Origin: Oculatella sp. LEGE 06141
GTDB lineage: Bacteria > Cyanobacteriota > Cyanobacteriia > Elainellales > Elainellaceae
Assembly (NCBI RefSeq): GCF_015207605.1
Contig: NZ_JADEWO010000035.1
Location: forward strand, 1-64,000
Reading direction: 5' to 3'
Length of the DNA stretch: 64,000 nt
Both the position numbers and the translations under genes were made by a program. This document shows, piece by piece, positions 46,181-56,013 of the stretch; the first letter of the stretch is position 1, and every line of letters begins with the position of its first letter. Below the pieces are notes generated by a model that made no database searches, was not told the origin of the DNA, and was given only the letters and a program-made list of their open reading frames with translations.

Positions 46181-48976
46181 TTAGCGAGAGCTGGTGGTTT
46201 CAGCGCTGCCTGGGCCTGCCGTTACGATGACGAGGTTGTCTGGATGAATCAAATCCTCGATCGCCTGCTGTACCTGGTCCAACGTTACCGCTTCGATTTG
46301 CTGCGGGAATTGGCGAATTTCTTCTAAATCCAGTCCGTAGATTTCGTTGCGTAAGATGCTGTAGGTCAGGTAATTGGGGTCAGACAACTCCACGGGATAC
46401 GTACTCATAATGGAGCGTTTTGCCGCTTCTAGTTCCGCGTTGGTGATGCCGTGCTGACGCAGTTGTTTGAGCAGAGCCAGGGTGCTGTCGATCGCCTGGT
46501 TCACGTCCTCAGGAGCCGTTTGCATAACCACGGCAAAGGGGCCAGAGTTAATGCCCGCTTGAAAGAAGCTGTTGATGCCGTAAGTTAAACCCTGGCGATC
46601 GCGAATTTCAGTTCCCAGACGGCTGGAGAGCGTATTACCTCCCAGAATTTCGTTTAACACCAGTGCCGCATAATAGCGAGAATCCTGACGAGCAATACCG
46701 TTGTATCCCATGTAGGTCACGGCTTCTGCTTTGCCCGGAATGGCACGACTCACCTGAGTTGTGGATCGCGGCAAGGAGACGGACGGGACACGTAAGCGAG
46801 GGGCTTTGCCCTCGGCCTGCCAATTGCCAAACGACGTATTGAGCAGCGATCGCACCTCGTCTGGGTTGAAGTTACCTACCAGAGCCAGCACCGTCGTATC
46901 GGGTCGGTAGTGCGTTCGATAAAAGCGAGCGAGATCCGCCTGAGAAATGCGGCTTAATGTCTCTTCGGTTGGGAAAGAATGGAAGGGATGGTTGGCCGGG
47001 TAGATCGCTTGTCGGAACAAGCGCCAACCCAACTGTTGCGGGTCATCCAGTTCAACCTTTAGTGAAATCAGCGATCGCTGGCGGCTCAGTTCTAGCTGGT
47101 CGGCAGGAAAGCTAGCCTGTTGCAACACATCCGTCAGCGTTTGCAGTAGCGTCGGCAGTTTTTCGGGTAAGGCGTAGCCGTTGATGCTCACTCCTTCACG
47201 GGCGGCTGAAAACGAGAGACTGGCTCCCTCATCTTCCAGGGAGGTGGCGATCGTCAAGGCATCCCGAGTCTGGGTACCATTCAACAGGTTCTCAGCCGTG
47301 AGGCTGGCTAGCCCTGCCTTGTTCTCTGGATCAAAGCTGCTTCCGGCTTCCACCCAACCGCTCAGGTTTACCATTGGAATCGTGTCGCTCGGTAGCAGCA
47401 AAACACGCAGCCCGTTGTCCAGAACAACCTCATCGGGAAGCGATTGCAGGGTTGAATCAGTCTCTGCCGTAATGGGTGGCAAATAGCGAGCAACCTCTGC
47501 CGGGTCAACGGGTTCGCCGGGGCTAAAGTTTTCAATGGCGCGGCTCGAACCACCCGCTGCTGGGGCTTGCCCATCTGCAACGGTCGGTTCAAAGAAGCCG
47601 ACGGTTCGTTTAGCCGGGTCGAGATAGGTTTGGGCAACCCGCTGAATATCCGCTACGGTCACTTGATCAATGGCAGCTAGATAGCGATCGCCATACTGAT
47701 AATCTCCAGCGATCGCTTGATAAAATGCGAGCTGGCTGGCCTGACTGGAAACATCCTGGTTGTTTAACACCAGATAGGTTTTGAGCTGGGTCTTGGCTCG
47801 GTTCAGCTCGTCTTCAGTAACGCCAGATTGTTGCAGGGTTGCCAGCGTTTGCTGCAATACCCGATCGACATTGGCGATCGCCTGACCGGGTGCTGCCGTG
47901 GCATAAATAGAGTACCAACCCGGTTCAATCGGTTCTTCTGGATAGGCTGCAACCGAACTGGCTAATCCCGATTCCACCAGCGCTTGATAAAGGCGAGAAC
48001 TGCGTCCTCCCGTCAAGATGGTGTCCAGCAAATCGATCGCCGGAACATCGGGATGGCTAATGTTTGGCAGCGGGTACAGCGCTTCCAACAAAGCAGCACT
48101 GCCCGGTTCCCGTAGCACAATTGGTTCGGTTGGCGCAGTGGCGATCGCCTCGGTTGGCGCGGTTGGTGCTGGTGTAACTGACGTTGGTGGGTTATCGCCC
48201 TGGTTGGGAATGGTGCCGAAGCTGGCTTCAATGGTTGGCAGAATAGATTCGGTGGCAAAGTCGCCCGTAATAACCAGCGTGGCGTTGTTTGGCGCATAGT
48301 AGGTCTGGTAATACTGTTTGACCTGCTCCACCGTAAACTGTTCAACATCTGACTTGGTGCCGCCCACTGGCAACCCATAAGAACGATTGGGGAAGGCGGC
48401 TCGCATTACGGCACGTCCTAAGCGGTAACTTGGGCGATTTTCGTAGCCTTGCAGTTCCGAGATCACCACTCGCTTTTCGCTGTCGAGCTGTTCTGCCTCT
48501 ATTAGCGAATTTTGCATCCGATCGGCTTCTAACGCCAAAATTGCGTCTAGCTTGTTGCTCTCAACGGTGTTGAAGTAAGCCGTTTCATCATAGTAAGTAA
48601 AGGCGTTAGACTGGCTGCCCAACGCGTTAAAGAGTCGCCCAAACTGAATCGGGCGATCGCTCGTACCTTTGAATAGTAAGTGTTCTAGCTGGTGCGAAAT
48701 GCCATTCTCGCCCGTTTGCTCGTTGCGCGAACCGACACGATACCATACCTGAACACTAACGACAGGAGCCGTATGAATTTCTTTGGTAACAACGGTTAAG
48801 CCGTTGTCTAACACTGTTTTCTGACTGCCTTCCGCCAGGGACAGCGACGGTGCAGATGGAGTGGATGACGCTTCTGCTGCTGTGGTAGCCGCACCAGAAA
48901 ACATCACGATACTGATGAGAAAACTTAGAAACAGACCCACTAAAACATAGGGATGTCGTTTGATTTGACCAACCAT
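46181..48976 (-). CDS. M16 family zinc metallopeptidase, fused two-domain form
   Basis: 931 residues. A signal peptide or anchor covers residues 10-30. The first M16 half has the inverted zinc motif HxxEH (His95, Glu98, His99). The second half (about 500-931) has the M16 fold (VLLLPSDTIPMVNLSGWVEAG) but no HxxEH, so it is the usual inactive partner. Active and inactive halves on one chain resemble pitrilysin-type enzymes; many cyanobacteria encode the halves as adjacent genes. Predicted extracytoplasmic peptide-degrading role. Confidence 0.9.
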   Translation of the reverse strand: MVGQIKRHPYVLVGLFLSFLISIVMFSGAATTAAEASSTPSAPSLSLAEGSQKTVLDNGLTVVTKEIHTAPVVSVQVWYRVGSRNEQTGENGISHQLEHLLFKGTSDRPIQFGRLFNALGSQSNAFTYYDETAYFNTVESNKLDAILALEADRMQNSLIEAEQLDSEKRVVISELQGYENRPSYRLGRAVMRAAFPNRSYGLPVGGTKSDVEQFTVEQVKQYYQTYYAPNNATLVITGDFATESILPTIEASFGTIPNQGDNPPTSVTPAPTAPTEAIATAPTEPIVLREPGSAALLEALYPLPNISHPDVPAIDLLDTILTGGRSSRLYQALVESGLASSVAAYPEEPIEPGWYSIYATAAPGQAIANVDRVLQQTLATLQQSGVTEDELNRAKTQLKTYLVLNNQDVSSQASQLAFYQAIAGDYQYGDRYLAAIDQVTVADIQRVAQTYLDPAKRTVGFFEPTVADGQAPAAGGSSRAIENFSPGEPVDPAEVARYLPPITAETDSTLQSLPDEVVLDNGLRVLLLPSDTIPMVNLSGWVEAGSSFDPENKAGLASLTAENLLNGTQTRDALTIATSLEDEGASLSFSAAREGVSINGYALPEKLPTLLQTLTDVLQQASFPADQLELSRQRSLISLKVELDDPQQLGWRLFRQAIYPANHPFHSFPTEETLSRISQADLARFYRTHYRPDTTVLALVGNFNPDEVRSLLNTSFGNWQAEGKAPRLRVPSVSLPRSTTQVSRAIPGKAEAVTYMGYNGIARQDSRYYAALVLNEILGGNTLSSRLGTEIRDRQGLTYGINSFFQAGINSGPFAVVMQTAPEDVNQAIDSTLALLKQLRQHGITNAELEAAKRSIMSTYPVELSDPNYLTYSILRNEIYGLDLEEIRQFPQQIEAVTLDQVQQAIEDLIHPDNLVIVTAGPGSAETTSSR

Positions 48977-49090
48977 GATGCAAAGATGAACTGCTTAATG
49001 TATGAATTGCAGTGGCAAAAAGGGGTAAGACCCTGCAACCTCTTGTAACACAAAACCCCTGTTCATCGTTTTGCCGCAGGATGCTGCGTC

Positions 49091-51748
49091 TTATTTGGTT
49101 GTCATTGTGTAAACGCCATCCCAGGTAGGAGGTGGGGGATTGAGCATATATCGCATGGCTCGTTCTAAATGAACGGCAACGGCCTTATCATCCGGACGAA
49201 GTTGCTGTGCCTTTTCAAACAGTTGAATGGCTTGCCTGAAGTGGGTAGATACATAGGCCGATCGCCCGGCGGCATAGAAGTTCAAAAACTCGGTGGTTGC
49301 GTCGTCCAACGGTTGCTGGCGATCGGCAATCAGCTCATAAATGCTAACGGGCTTGCTTTTGCCTTTAACGCGAATTCGATCCAGTTCCCGTGTCCAGATG
49401 CGATCGCAGCACAACGTGTAGGTGAATTCGCTCAAAATAATGTCGCAGCCATATTCCTTGGTAACCCCTTCCAGGCGCGAGCTAATATCAACCCCCTCGC
49501 CAATCACGGTGTAGTCTACCCGCTTCTGGGAGCCAATGTTGCCAGACACCACCTCACCTGAACTCAGCCCCATGCCAATCCGAATCAGGGGTTGTGTTGG
49601 CGTACCGCGATCGCGGTTAAACTCTTTCAGCCGTCGCCGCATGTCCAGAGCCGACTGCACCGCCATCCAGGCATGGTCATCGCTTAACGGCAGCGGTGCC
49701 CCAAACACCGCCATCAGGGAATCGCCAATAAATTTATCCAGGGTGCCTTCGAAGTTGAAGACCGCCTCCACCATCGTCTCGAAATAATTATTGAGCAGCG
49801 ATACCACTTCCGTGGCTTGCATCTTCTCGGTGAGCGAAGTGTAGCTACGAATATCGGAGAACAAAATGGTGACATCTCGCCGTTCTCCCTCCATAAACGC
49901 ATCTTCACCCAACTCCAGCGCCCGCTCTGCCACGTTGGGAGTCATGTAGCGATGCATGGTCGCTCTCATGCGCTTTTCGCGGCTGATATCTTCTAAAACC
50001 ACCAGCCCGCCCCGAACACTGCCTTCCGGGTTAGTCAACGGATTGACCGTGAGGTTGATGCTACGCTCTACCTGGCGGATCTGAGCCACGTCCAGTACAG
50101 ATGGAATTGAAGCATGAGGGCGCGAACCCTGTCCGTTTGATTGGCCGTTCTTCCCGGTTGAGTCTTTTCCTTCAGCCTTGTTCCAGGGAATGTAGCGATC
50201 GCGGTGGTGGCGATCGCGAATGGCCAGGATATAGGTTGGAATAGCCGTCGGCTCAGCGGCGGCAGGTGATGGGGTTGTCTTGCAGTGGAACGACTCGGTA
50301 TCGCGAACCTCATACAGCCCAACCACCAGGCTCTGTTCTGGAATATACTGCCTTGCGCCCAGCTTGAGGCTGTCTTCCAACCGCATTTGCAGCCGATCAA
50401 TAGGCACCATGTCCCACACATAGCGACCCACCAGCTTTCGTAACCATAGCTGTTGCTGCTGCCGCGCTCCTTCTTTTTTAAGCGGACACCCCAACAATTC
50501 CAGTGCGGCATCGTTAATGGTGACAATCTTGCCCTGCATGTCCGTTGAAATGACCGCATCCGATAAGCTTTGCAGCATATCTTTCTGGTACTGCTTTTCC
50601 AGCAACACGCTTTGAAACAGTTGGGCATTTTCCAGGGCAATTCCAGCCTGAATGTTAAACGCCCGCATAAATTCTTCGTCGGAACTGGTGAAGCTGCCCT
50701 GGTGTTTGTTGATCAGTTGCGTTACCCCAATCAGCACGGCTTCGGAGTTGTAAACGGGCATACAGAGAATGTTGCGGGTGTGATATCCGGTGCGGCGATC
50801 GGTGCTGGGATCAAACCGGGGATCTTCATAGGCGTAGGGAATATTCAGGGTTTGCCCGGTGGAAGCCACATAGCCAGCAATGCCGCGATCGGCTGGAATC
50901 CGAATTTCCATCATGGTTTTGCCGTCGGCCTTTGCCACCTTCGACCAAAGCTGTCCATTGTCGCGATCGAGCAAAAACAAGGTGCTGCGATCGGCCTGCA
51001 TCAGGTCACGCGCTTCATCCATCACGGCTCGCAACGTCTTTTCTAAATCCAGACTTTGCCCCAAACAGGATGTGGCTTTGAGCAAAGCTGCCACACCTCG
51101 CTGGTTTCGAGCCGCAACATAGAACGAATTACAGCTTTCCAGAATGATGCCAATCGATTCGGCAAACTGGCGGAATTGCTCTTCATCTTCCTGGTTGAAG
51201 GGCATCCCCGTGAGCTTGTTCAACAACTGCACCACAGCAACCACCCGATTTTTCATGCTAAAAATCGGCATACACAAAATATTGCGCGTGCGGTAGCCCG
51301 TTTGCTGATCGACATCCCGATTAAACAGCGGATGGCTATAGGCATCTGGAATATTGAGACAGTCGCCTGTCATGGCAACATGTCCGGCAATGCCCGTGTT
51401 AAGCGGCACCCGAATTTCCAGGGACTTGTCTTTTTCGCCCTGAGCAATTTTTGACCACAATTGCTCTTTTTCTTCGTCCACTAAAAAAATAGTGGTGCGA
51501 TCGGCTTGCAAAATTTGCCCAATTTTAAGGGTGAAGGCTTCCAGGACTTGCTCCAGCATGGTCTCCAGCGCTTCGTTGTTGATCATGTCGATCGCACGAA
51601 GGAAGTGCTGAAACTCTGTTGTAATCTGCTCTAGCAAGTCGCGAAACTGAGCAACGGGCAGATCTTTCACCCGTGCCGTGAGGTCACCTTTGCGATTGCC
51701 TTGAGACAGGGTCGCTAGCATATCGCCCGAAGAGGATGCGGTTGTCAT
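49091..51748 (-). CDS. GAF-GAF-PAS adenylate cyclase (CyaB-like)
   Basis: 885 residues. Two GAF domains (about 70-225 and 235-390), each with NIPDAY- or NIPYAY-type cyclic-nucleotide motifs as in Anabaena CyaB1; a PAS domain (about 400-540); a class III cyclase domain (about 620-800). Metal Asp residues: LFSDIRSY and IGDSLMAVFG; adenine-selecting Lys in GTLDKFIGD and Thr in DYTVIG support cAMP. The transition-state Asn is replaced: GEGVDISSRLE has Asp where most have Asn, with Arg kept. A TPR-like tail ends the protein. GAF domains probably bind cyclic nucleotides and activate the enzyme. Confidence 0.9.
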   Translation of the reverse strand: MTTASSSGDMLATLSQGNRKGDLTARVKDLPVAQFRDLLEQITTEFQHFLRAIDMINNEALETMLEQVLEAFTLKIGQILQADRTTIFLVDEEKEQLWSKIAQGEKDKSLEIRVPLNTGIAGHVAMTGDCLNIPDAYSHPLFNRDVDQQTGYRTRNILCMPIFSMKNRVVAVVQLLNKLTGMPFNQEDEEQFRQFAESIGIILESCNSFYVAARNQRGVAALLKATSCLGQSLDLEKTLRAVMDEARDLMQADRSTLFLLDRDNGQLWSKVAKADGKTMMEIRIPADRGIAGYVASTGQTLNIPYAYEDPRFDPSTDRRTGYHTRNILCMPVYNSEAVLIGVTQLINKHQGSFTSSDEEFMRAFNIQAGIALENAQLFQSVLLEKQYQKDMLQSLSDAVISTDMQGKIVTINDAALELLGCPLKKEGARQQQQLWLRKLVGRYVWDMVPIDRLQMRLEDSLKLGARQYIPEQSLVVGLYEVRDTESFHCKTTPSPAAAEPTAIPTYILAIRDRHHRDRYIPWNKAEGKDSTGKNGQSNGQGSRPHASIPSVLDVAQIRQVERSINLTVNPLTNPEGSVRGGLVVLEDISREKRMRATMHRYMTPNVAERALELGEDAFMEGERRDVTILFSDIRSYTSLTEKMQATEVVSLLNNYFETMVEAVFNFEGTLDKFIGDSLMAVFGAPLPLSDDHAWMAVQSALDMRRRLKEFNRDRGTPTQPLIRIGMGLSSGEVVSGNIGSQKRVDYTVIGEGVDISSRLEGVTKEYGCDIILSEFTYTLCCDRIWTRELDRIRVKGKSKPVSIYELIADRQQPLDDATTEFLNFYAAGRSAYVSTHFRQAIQLFEKAQQLRPDDKAVAVHLERAMRYMLNPPPPTWDGVYTMTTK

Positions 51749-52452
51749 AACCAGTTATGAAAGGCAAGTACAGCCGTATCTAGGTTGTGACCAGACATCC
51801 AACCAACCAACACAGCAGTCGGTTTAGCCTGGAGTCTATCGTTCTCAAGCCTACCAGTAGAGCTAGACGAAAATAATTAAAGTCAGGTTCGTCTCCTCTG
51901 CTGGAACCAGTACCAATCGCACCCTGCATAACCTGTATTAAATAGCCTAACGGTTTCAGTGCCGGATTAGGCTCTCTGTTGATTGAGTTCCAGCTTAGTT
52001 TAAAAAACTTAACAAATTTCCATTCGTTTTACCGGGGTAGCTTCTTGTTTTTGTGGTTGACTGAATAATTAATTGAAAAAACGTGTGTTTACCTGCCACC
52101 ATTGCTGCCTCTGTAGGGTGGCCTCTGCTGCGGTCTGTTGGGCTTCCTGCGCTCGAACCGCCAGCATTGCCGCCAGGATTGAAGAAACAGATTGAGAAAT
52201 AGATCAGGTAAGCCGCCGATCCTTACCAATCGTTGATGGAAGCGATCGCGAGTACCCAGGACGGTTCCAAGCCTCCCTTGGCCTCTAAAAAGTTGCTCGT
52301 GGCGGGAACCCTATTCATCAATCGACTTCAAAACAGCAAGAGGCCAGGGTTAGGGCAAAAAGCCAAACGCCGTTGGCGCGTTCCCCGCATCTACTGATCG
52401 ATTCGTCTAAAATCTGTTCGTCATTGCTCAGTGTTATTGGTGCCCCAACAGA
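51749..52452. other. Divergent intergenic region, 704 bases
   Basis: Between the cyclase (minus) and an M23 peptidase (plus). It holds a hairpin at 51944-51973 (AGCCTAACGG facing CCGgaTTAGGCT) in the cyclase leader. A 44-codon minus-strand frame (52069-52203) looks helical but has no good start; a 66-codon minus-strand frame near 52318 has no features. No gene called. Confidence 0.5.
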
Positions 52453-53313
52453 ATGGTTGACAAACGAACGCATGAGGATATTAAACAAGGCTTGACGCTG
52501 CCGACCCCATCGAAGCACACCATCCGTTTTGGTAAACTCCTGCTTTTGACGGGTTTAGGGCTGGCGGCATTAGTGGTGCTGGAATCTCATCAGCCGATGG
52601 TTGGTGCGCTCGACCTGGGAAAGCTGCCGATCGCCCCTACTAATCCACTGCGGTTAAATCCGCCGTCGGTTGCTGAAGTGCCAACCACCGAGGCCAAGCC
52701 ATCTCCAGTCGCGAGTCCGCAGGCGAAAGAAGCGAACCCCCAGCCGTCCACACTGGCGATTAACGTGGGCGATGCCAATAACGCCTCCGAGCCAAATATA
52801 GCGGCTGTCGATCCGCGCCAAATGCGGCTCCCCCAGTGGCAAGGTGCCTCATTCCCGGTGGAAAATTTTCAGGCGTATACTTCTCCTTTTGGTTATCGAC
52901 AGTCGCCCAGCGGTGGCTACTCTCAGGAGTTTCATTACGGGCTAGATATGGCGGCTCCAGAAGGAAGCTATATTCGCAACTGGTGGGGCGGTAAGGTGGT
53001 AGAAGTGACCGACAACAGTAATTGCGGCACATCCGTAGTGGTTGAGTCGGGCAGTTGGTTGCACATTTACTGCCATATGCAGGGGCATGTGGAGGTGGCT
53101 AACGGACGACGGTATATGATCGATCGCAGCGGCGGCATCCAGATTTGGGAAGGGCAAGATCTTCCTGCTGGTACCCGCATTGGTCGCGTGGGCATGACGG
53201 GACGCACCACAGGACCACACCTGCACTGGGGCATGAAGTACAGCGAAAACTGGGTTGACCCTGCACTGGTGCTGCGAGCGATGTATTCCGAGCAGCAAAA
53301 TGCGGCACGGTGA
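52453..53313 (+). CDS. M23 family metallopeptidase, membrane-anchored
   Basis: 286 residues. One N-terminal membrane segment (about 27-42, LLLLTGLGLAALVVL), a Pro/Ala-rich linker, then the lysostaphin-type domain: FHYGLDMAAPEGS has the HxxxD zinc residues and GPHLHWG the HxH pair. Cleaves peptidoglycan cross-links in cell-wall remodelling or division. All zinc ligands are present. A terminator follows at 53364. Confidence 0.9.
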   Translation: MVDKRTHEDIKQGLTLPTPSKHTIRFGKLLLLTGLGLAALVVLESHQPMVGALDLGKLPIAPTNPLRLNPPSVAEVPTTEAKPSPVASPQAKEANPQPSTLAINVGDANNASEPNIAAVDPRQMRLPQWQGASFPVENFQAYTSPFGYRQSPSGGYSQEFHYGLDMAAPEGSYIRNWWGGKVVEVTDNSNCGTSVVVESGSWLHIYCHMQGHVEVANGRRYMIDRSGGIQIWEGQDLPAGTRIGRVGMTGRTTGPHLHWGMKYSENWVDPALVLRAMYSEQQNAAR

Positions 53314-53363
53314 TCGGGGTTGGATTAATTGGATTACTTGAATTAAGTAGATAAACCTGTCGG

Positions 53364-53393
53364 AAGAGCCGCGATGTTAATCACGGCTCTTTT
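53364..53393 (+). terminator. Terminator after M23 peptidase
   Basis: AAGAGCCG (53364-53371) pairs with CGGCTCTT (53384-53391), followed by TT. It sits 50 bases past the stop at 53313. Confidence 0.75.
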
Positions 53394-53414
53394 GTATGCA
53401 TGAGGCGATCGCCC

Positions 53415-54551
53415 CTAACGTTGGAGGTTGCGCGGATCTAATGCATCTCGCAGTCCATCACCCAGCAGGTTAAACGCCAACACGGTTAGCACAATTAAAA
53501 AAGCAGGCGACCACACCAACCACGGTTGCAGCACCAGAATGGAGGCGTTGGTTGCTAGAGACAGCATGTTTCCCCAGGACGGGTCGGGCTGTTGAATACC
53601 CAATCCGATCAGGCTGAGAACGGCCTCTGCCACAATGAAGCTGGGAATTGACAGGGTTGCCGAAATGATAATGTAGGTTGCCGTTTGGGGCAGCACATGG
53701 CGGGTAATGATGTAGAACGATCGCCCTCCCATGGCTCGTGCCGCTTGCACAAACTCTCTTTCTTTAATGGAGAGTACCTGGCCTCGAATCACCCGTGCTA
53801 ACCCAGCCCAGCTCACAAACGAGGTGATAAGGACAATCAGCAAAAAGCGCTGAGACGTACCCAGACCGGGCGGTAAAACGGCAGCTAAGGCCACCAGCAG
53901 ATAAATGGTTGGAATCGTCATCAACACTTCAACCACCCGCATCAGCGAGGCATCCACGAACCCGCCAAAGTAACCCGAAATGCCGCCAATCAGCATTCCC
54001 AGCGGGAAGGAAATAATGATGCCCACTAAACCAATGCTGAGGCTAATTCGCCCACCGTACAGCAGGCGGCTAAATTGGTCGCGCCCCTGTTCATCCGTTC
54101 CCAATAAATTAATTCTGGCTTCTCCGGTAGTGCCAAACAGATGCCGATTGCCGGGAATGCCGGGAAAGAGTTCAATTTCCTCAAACTGCGGTTCGCTTAA
54201 GGAAAAGCGGGTGGGCAAAGGTAACTGAACTTGCAAGAAGCGATACTCTGTTCCTGCCGCAAACAGGCGCAGCGGCACAGGCTGGCTGAAATCTACGCTT
54301 AGCAGGCGATCGCCCGTTTCCAAATCAACCGGCCCCTGGGTGACGCGGTAAACATGGGGGCCAATAAAGCGTCCGTCCTGAGTTTGCCAATGAATCTGGG
54401 TTGGCGGCAGCAGCGAGCCATCCAATTGCGATGTGTAGGGATCGTATGGTGCCACAAATTCGGCTGCAATGACCGACAGATAAAAGATCAGCAGCACGAT
54501 CGCCCCAAACTTAGCAAGAGAGTTACTTCTAAGCTTTTGCCACCAGTTCAT
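53415..54551 (-). CDS. ABC transporter permease, OppC/DppC type
   Basis: 378 residues. A first membrane segment (about 12-32), a periplasmic insertion of roughly 130 residues (residues 33-165), then five membrane segments. LLGTDEQGRDQFSRLLYGGRISL and the EAA loop REFVQAARAMGGRSFYIITRHVLPQ mark it as a peptide-family permease. The insertion is longer than in most OppC proteins. No ATPase, OppB or binding-protein gene is adjacent; in cyanobacteria these are often scattered. Substrate unknown. Confidence 0.88.
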   Translation of the reverse strand: MNWWQKLRSNSLAKFGAIVLLIFYLSVIAAEFVAPYDPYTSQLDGSLLPPTQIHWQTQDGRFIGPHVYRVTQGPVDLETGDRLLSVDFSQPVPLRLFAAGTEYRFLQVQLPLPTRFSLSEPQFEEIELFPGIPGNRHLFGTTGEARINLLGTDEQGRDQFSRLLYGGRISLSIGLVGIIISFPLGMLIGGISGYFGGFVDASLMRVVEVLMTIPTIYLLVALAAVLPPGLGTSQRFLLIVLITSFVSWAGLARVIRGQVLSIKEREFVQAARAMGGRSFYIITRHVLPQTATYIIISATLSIPSFIVAEAVLSLIGLGIQQPDPSWGNMLSLATNASILVLQPWLVWSPAFLIVLTVLAFNLLGDGLRDALDPRNLQR

Positions 54552-54677
54552 ACGCCATTATGTTGATCGGATTGTGTTGATTATAGAGGGTTGCCCCTGG
54601 GGTGTGGGCGTTGGCAGGGGAAGTATCGCAAATATTAGGGAATTTAGATGAGGCCATTAAAGACGACTGCTATGGGG

Positions 54678-55067
54678 TCACTCTTCTGGAGGGTGTTCCT
54701 TGATGTAGCTCAGCAGCCAGTTGGCCAGGGTGGCACGGCGAGTTTTACGCGGAACAAGTTCGTTGACTTTGTAGCCTTCAAAGCCAAGCTGTTCTTTGAG
54801 GAGCTGTTTGTTTGCTTTGGGAATCGATCGCGTCAATTTTACAGTAGCCGGACGACTGCCGATGAAATCGGGGGGGTCGGGGTACGCTTCTTGCCAGTCA
54901 GCCGGGACAGCAGAAGTGTCCCATGCGCCAGTTCTGGAGTCGTAACGATATCCTAAACAGTGCCAGACAAGCCGGTTTGCTGTATCGTCGGCGATCGCAT
55001 CTTGCAAAATAGCCCAAATTGTATCGGTATTAAGCGGCGGTAAATCCAGCATTAGTTGCAGCGTCAA
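54678..55067 (-). CDS. DUF1823 family protein
   Basis: 129 residues. Matches the cyanobacterial DUF1823 pattern: LPPLNTDTIWAILQDAI, LVWHCLGYRYDSRTGAWD, WQEAYPDPPDFIGSRPATVK and LTRSIPKANKQLLKEQLGF. Function unknown; soluble, acidic. Assigned from remembered family wording, so the name is less certain than the gene itself. Confidence 0.78.
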   Translation of the reverse strand: MTLQLMLDLPPLNTDTIWAILQDAIADDTANRLVWHCLGYRYDSRTGAWDTSAVPADWQEAYPDPPDFIGSRPATVKLTRSIPKANKQLLKEQLGFEGYKVNELVPRKTRRATLANWLLSYIKEHPPEE

Positions 55068-55213
55068 TAAAACTATCTACTAAACCCTAAAAAGTGGGCA
55101 ACTAGCTAAGGGTAGAACCCAGGCAAATCTATGATCTGACTATGAACGGAGTTTAGAATAGATCTGGCTCAATAGCATAGGAGGTGAATGAGATCAGGAG
55201 ATGACAGAGTATT

Positions 55214-55777
55214 ATGGCAAACCGTCAACTCGAAGGTAAAAAAATCGCAATTTTAGTCGCTGATGGCTTTGAGCAATCCGAGTTAACTGAGCCAAAAAAA
55301 GCATTAGAAGAAGCAGGCGCACAAACTCACATTGTGTCACCTAATAGTGACACGGTAAAAGGCTGGCAAATGACCGACTGGGGCGATGAGTTCCCGGTTG
55401 ACCTGCAAATTGACAAGGCCAATCCTCAAAATTACGATGCGTTGCTGTTACCAGGAGGTGTTTACAATCCTGATAAGCTGCGTCGTAGTCAAAAAAATAT
55501 CGAGTTTATCAGAGCATTTGTGAATGCCAATAAACCGATCGCTGCAATCTGCCACGGCCCTTGGACGCTAATTGATGCGGAAGGCGTTAAAGGCCGCAAA
55601 ATGACATCCTTTATGTCCATTCAAACCGACTTAAAAAACGCAGGCGCAAACTGGGTTGATGAGGAAGTTGTGGTTGATGGTAACTTAGTCACCAGCCGCA
55701 AACCCGACGATATTCCGGCCTTCAATCGCAAAATGATTGAAGTATTTGCAGAGCAGGGTGCGGTTACGGCTCGTTAG
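55214..55777 (+). CDS. DJ-1/PfpI family protein (YhbO-like)
   Basis: 187 residues. Flavodoxin-like fold with the nucleophilic cysteine in AAICHGPW, acidic partner in VADGFEQSEL, and the typical GAQTHIVSPN. Members of this group act in stress protection, including against glyoxal-type damage, or as proteases in archaea. ATG 55214 is preceded by AGGAGATGACAG. Function beyond family level is not claimed. Confidence 0.9.
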   Translation: MANRQLEGKKIAILVADGFEQSELTEPKKALEEAGAQTHIVSPNSDTVKGWQMTDWGDEFPVDLQIDKANPQNYDALLLPGGVYNPDKLRRSQKNIEFIRAFVNANKPIAAICHGPWTLIDAEGVKGRKMTSFMSIQTDLKNAGANWVDEEVVVDGNLVTSRKPDDIPAFNRKMIEVFAEQGAVTAR

Positions 55778-55814
55778 AGGATGTTCTAAAAGTTTGATTA
55801 GTTACCCGATAGGT

Positions 55815-55886
55815 GTAGGGGCGAAGCATTCGGTAGACAATGTCTCGGTTGTTCCAGCCATCCTGATTCGAATGCTTCGCCCCTAC
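55815..55886. repeat. Dispersed palindromic repeat, copy C
   Basis: GTAGGGGCGAAGCATTCG (55815-55832) and its exact complement (55869-55886) form an 18-base inverted repeat with a 36-base spacer that includes AATGTCTC. This GTAGGGGCGAAGCATTCG unit is common in cyanobacterial intergenic DNA. Confidence 0.8.
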
Positions 55887-55966
55887 CGAGACGTGAAAGA
55901 TACTTTTCAAACACTCTCTTAGAGTTTGTTTTGTCCCGTAGGGAATCCAACGCTAACATTCGCTGC

Positions 55967-56013
55967 AAACGCGATCGCCTCTTTTCCGATTGGGAAGGGA
56001 GGCGATCGCGTTT
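55967..56013. repeat. Long hairpin with inverted HIP1 sites
   Basis: AAACGCGATCGCCTC (55967-55981) and its exact complement (55999-56013) continue inward as TTTTCC/GGAAGG with two G-T pairs, giving about 21 base pairs around loop GATTG. Both arms contain the HIP1 octamer GCGATCGC. Confidence 0.85.

Noticed and set aside
52069-52203. Short minus-strand frame reading like a helical peptide (LAVRAQEAQQTAAEA...)
   Set aside because: Only 44 codons, no ribosome site or convincing start; could be a gene remnant but unsupported.
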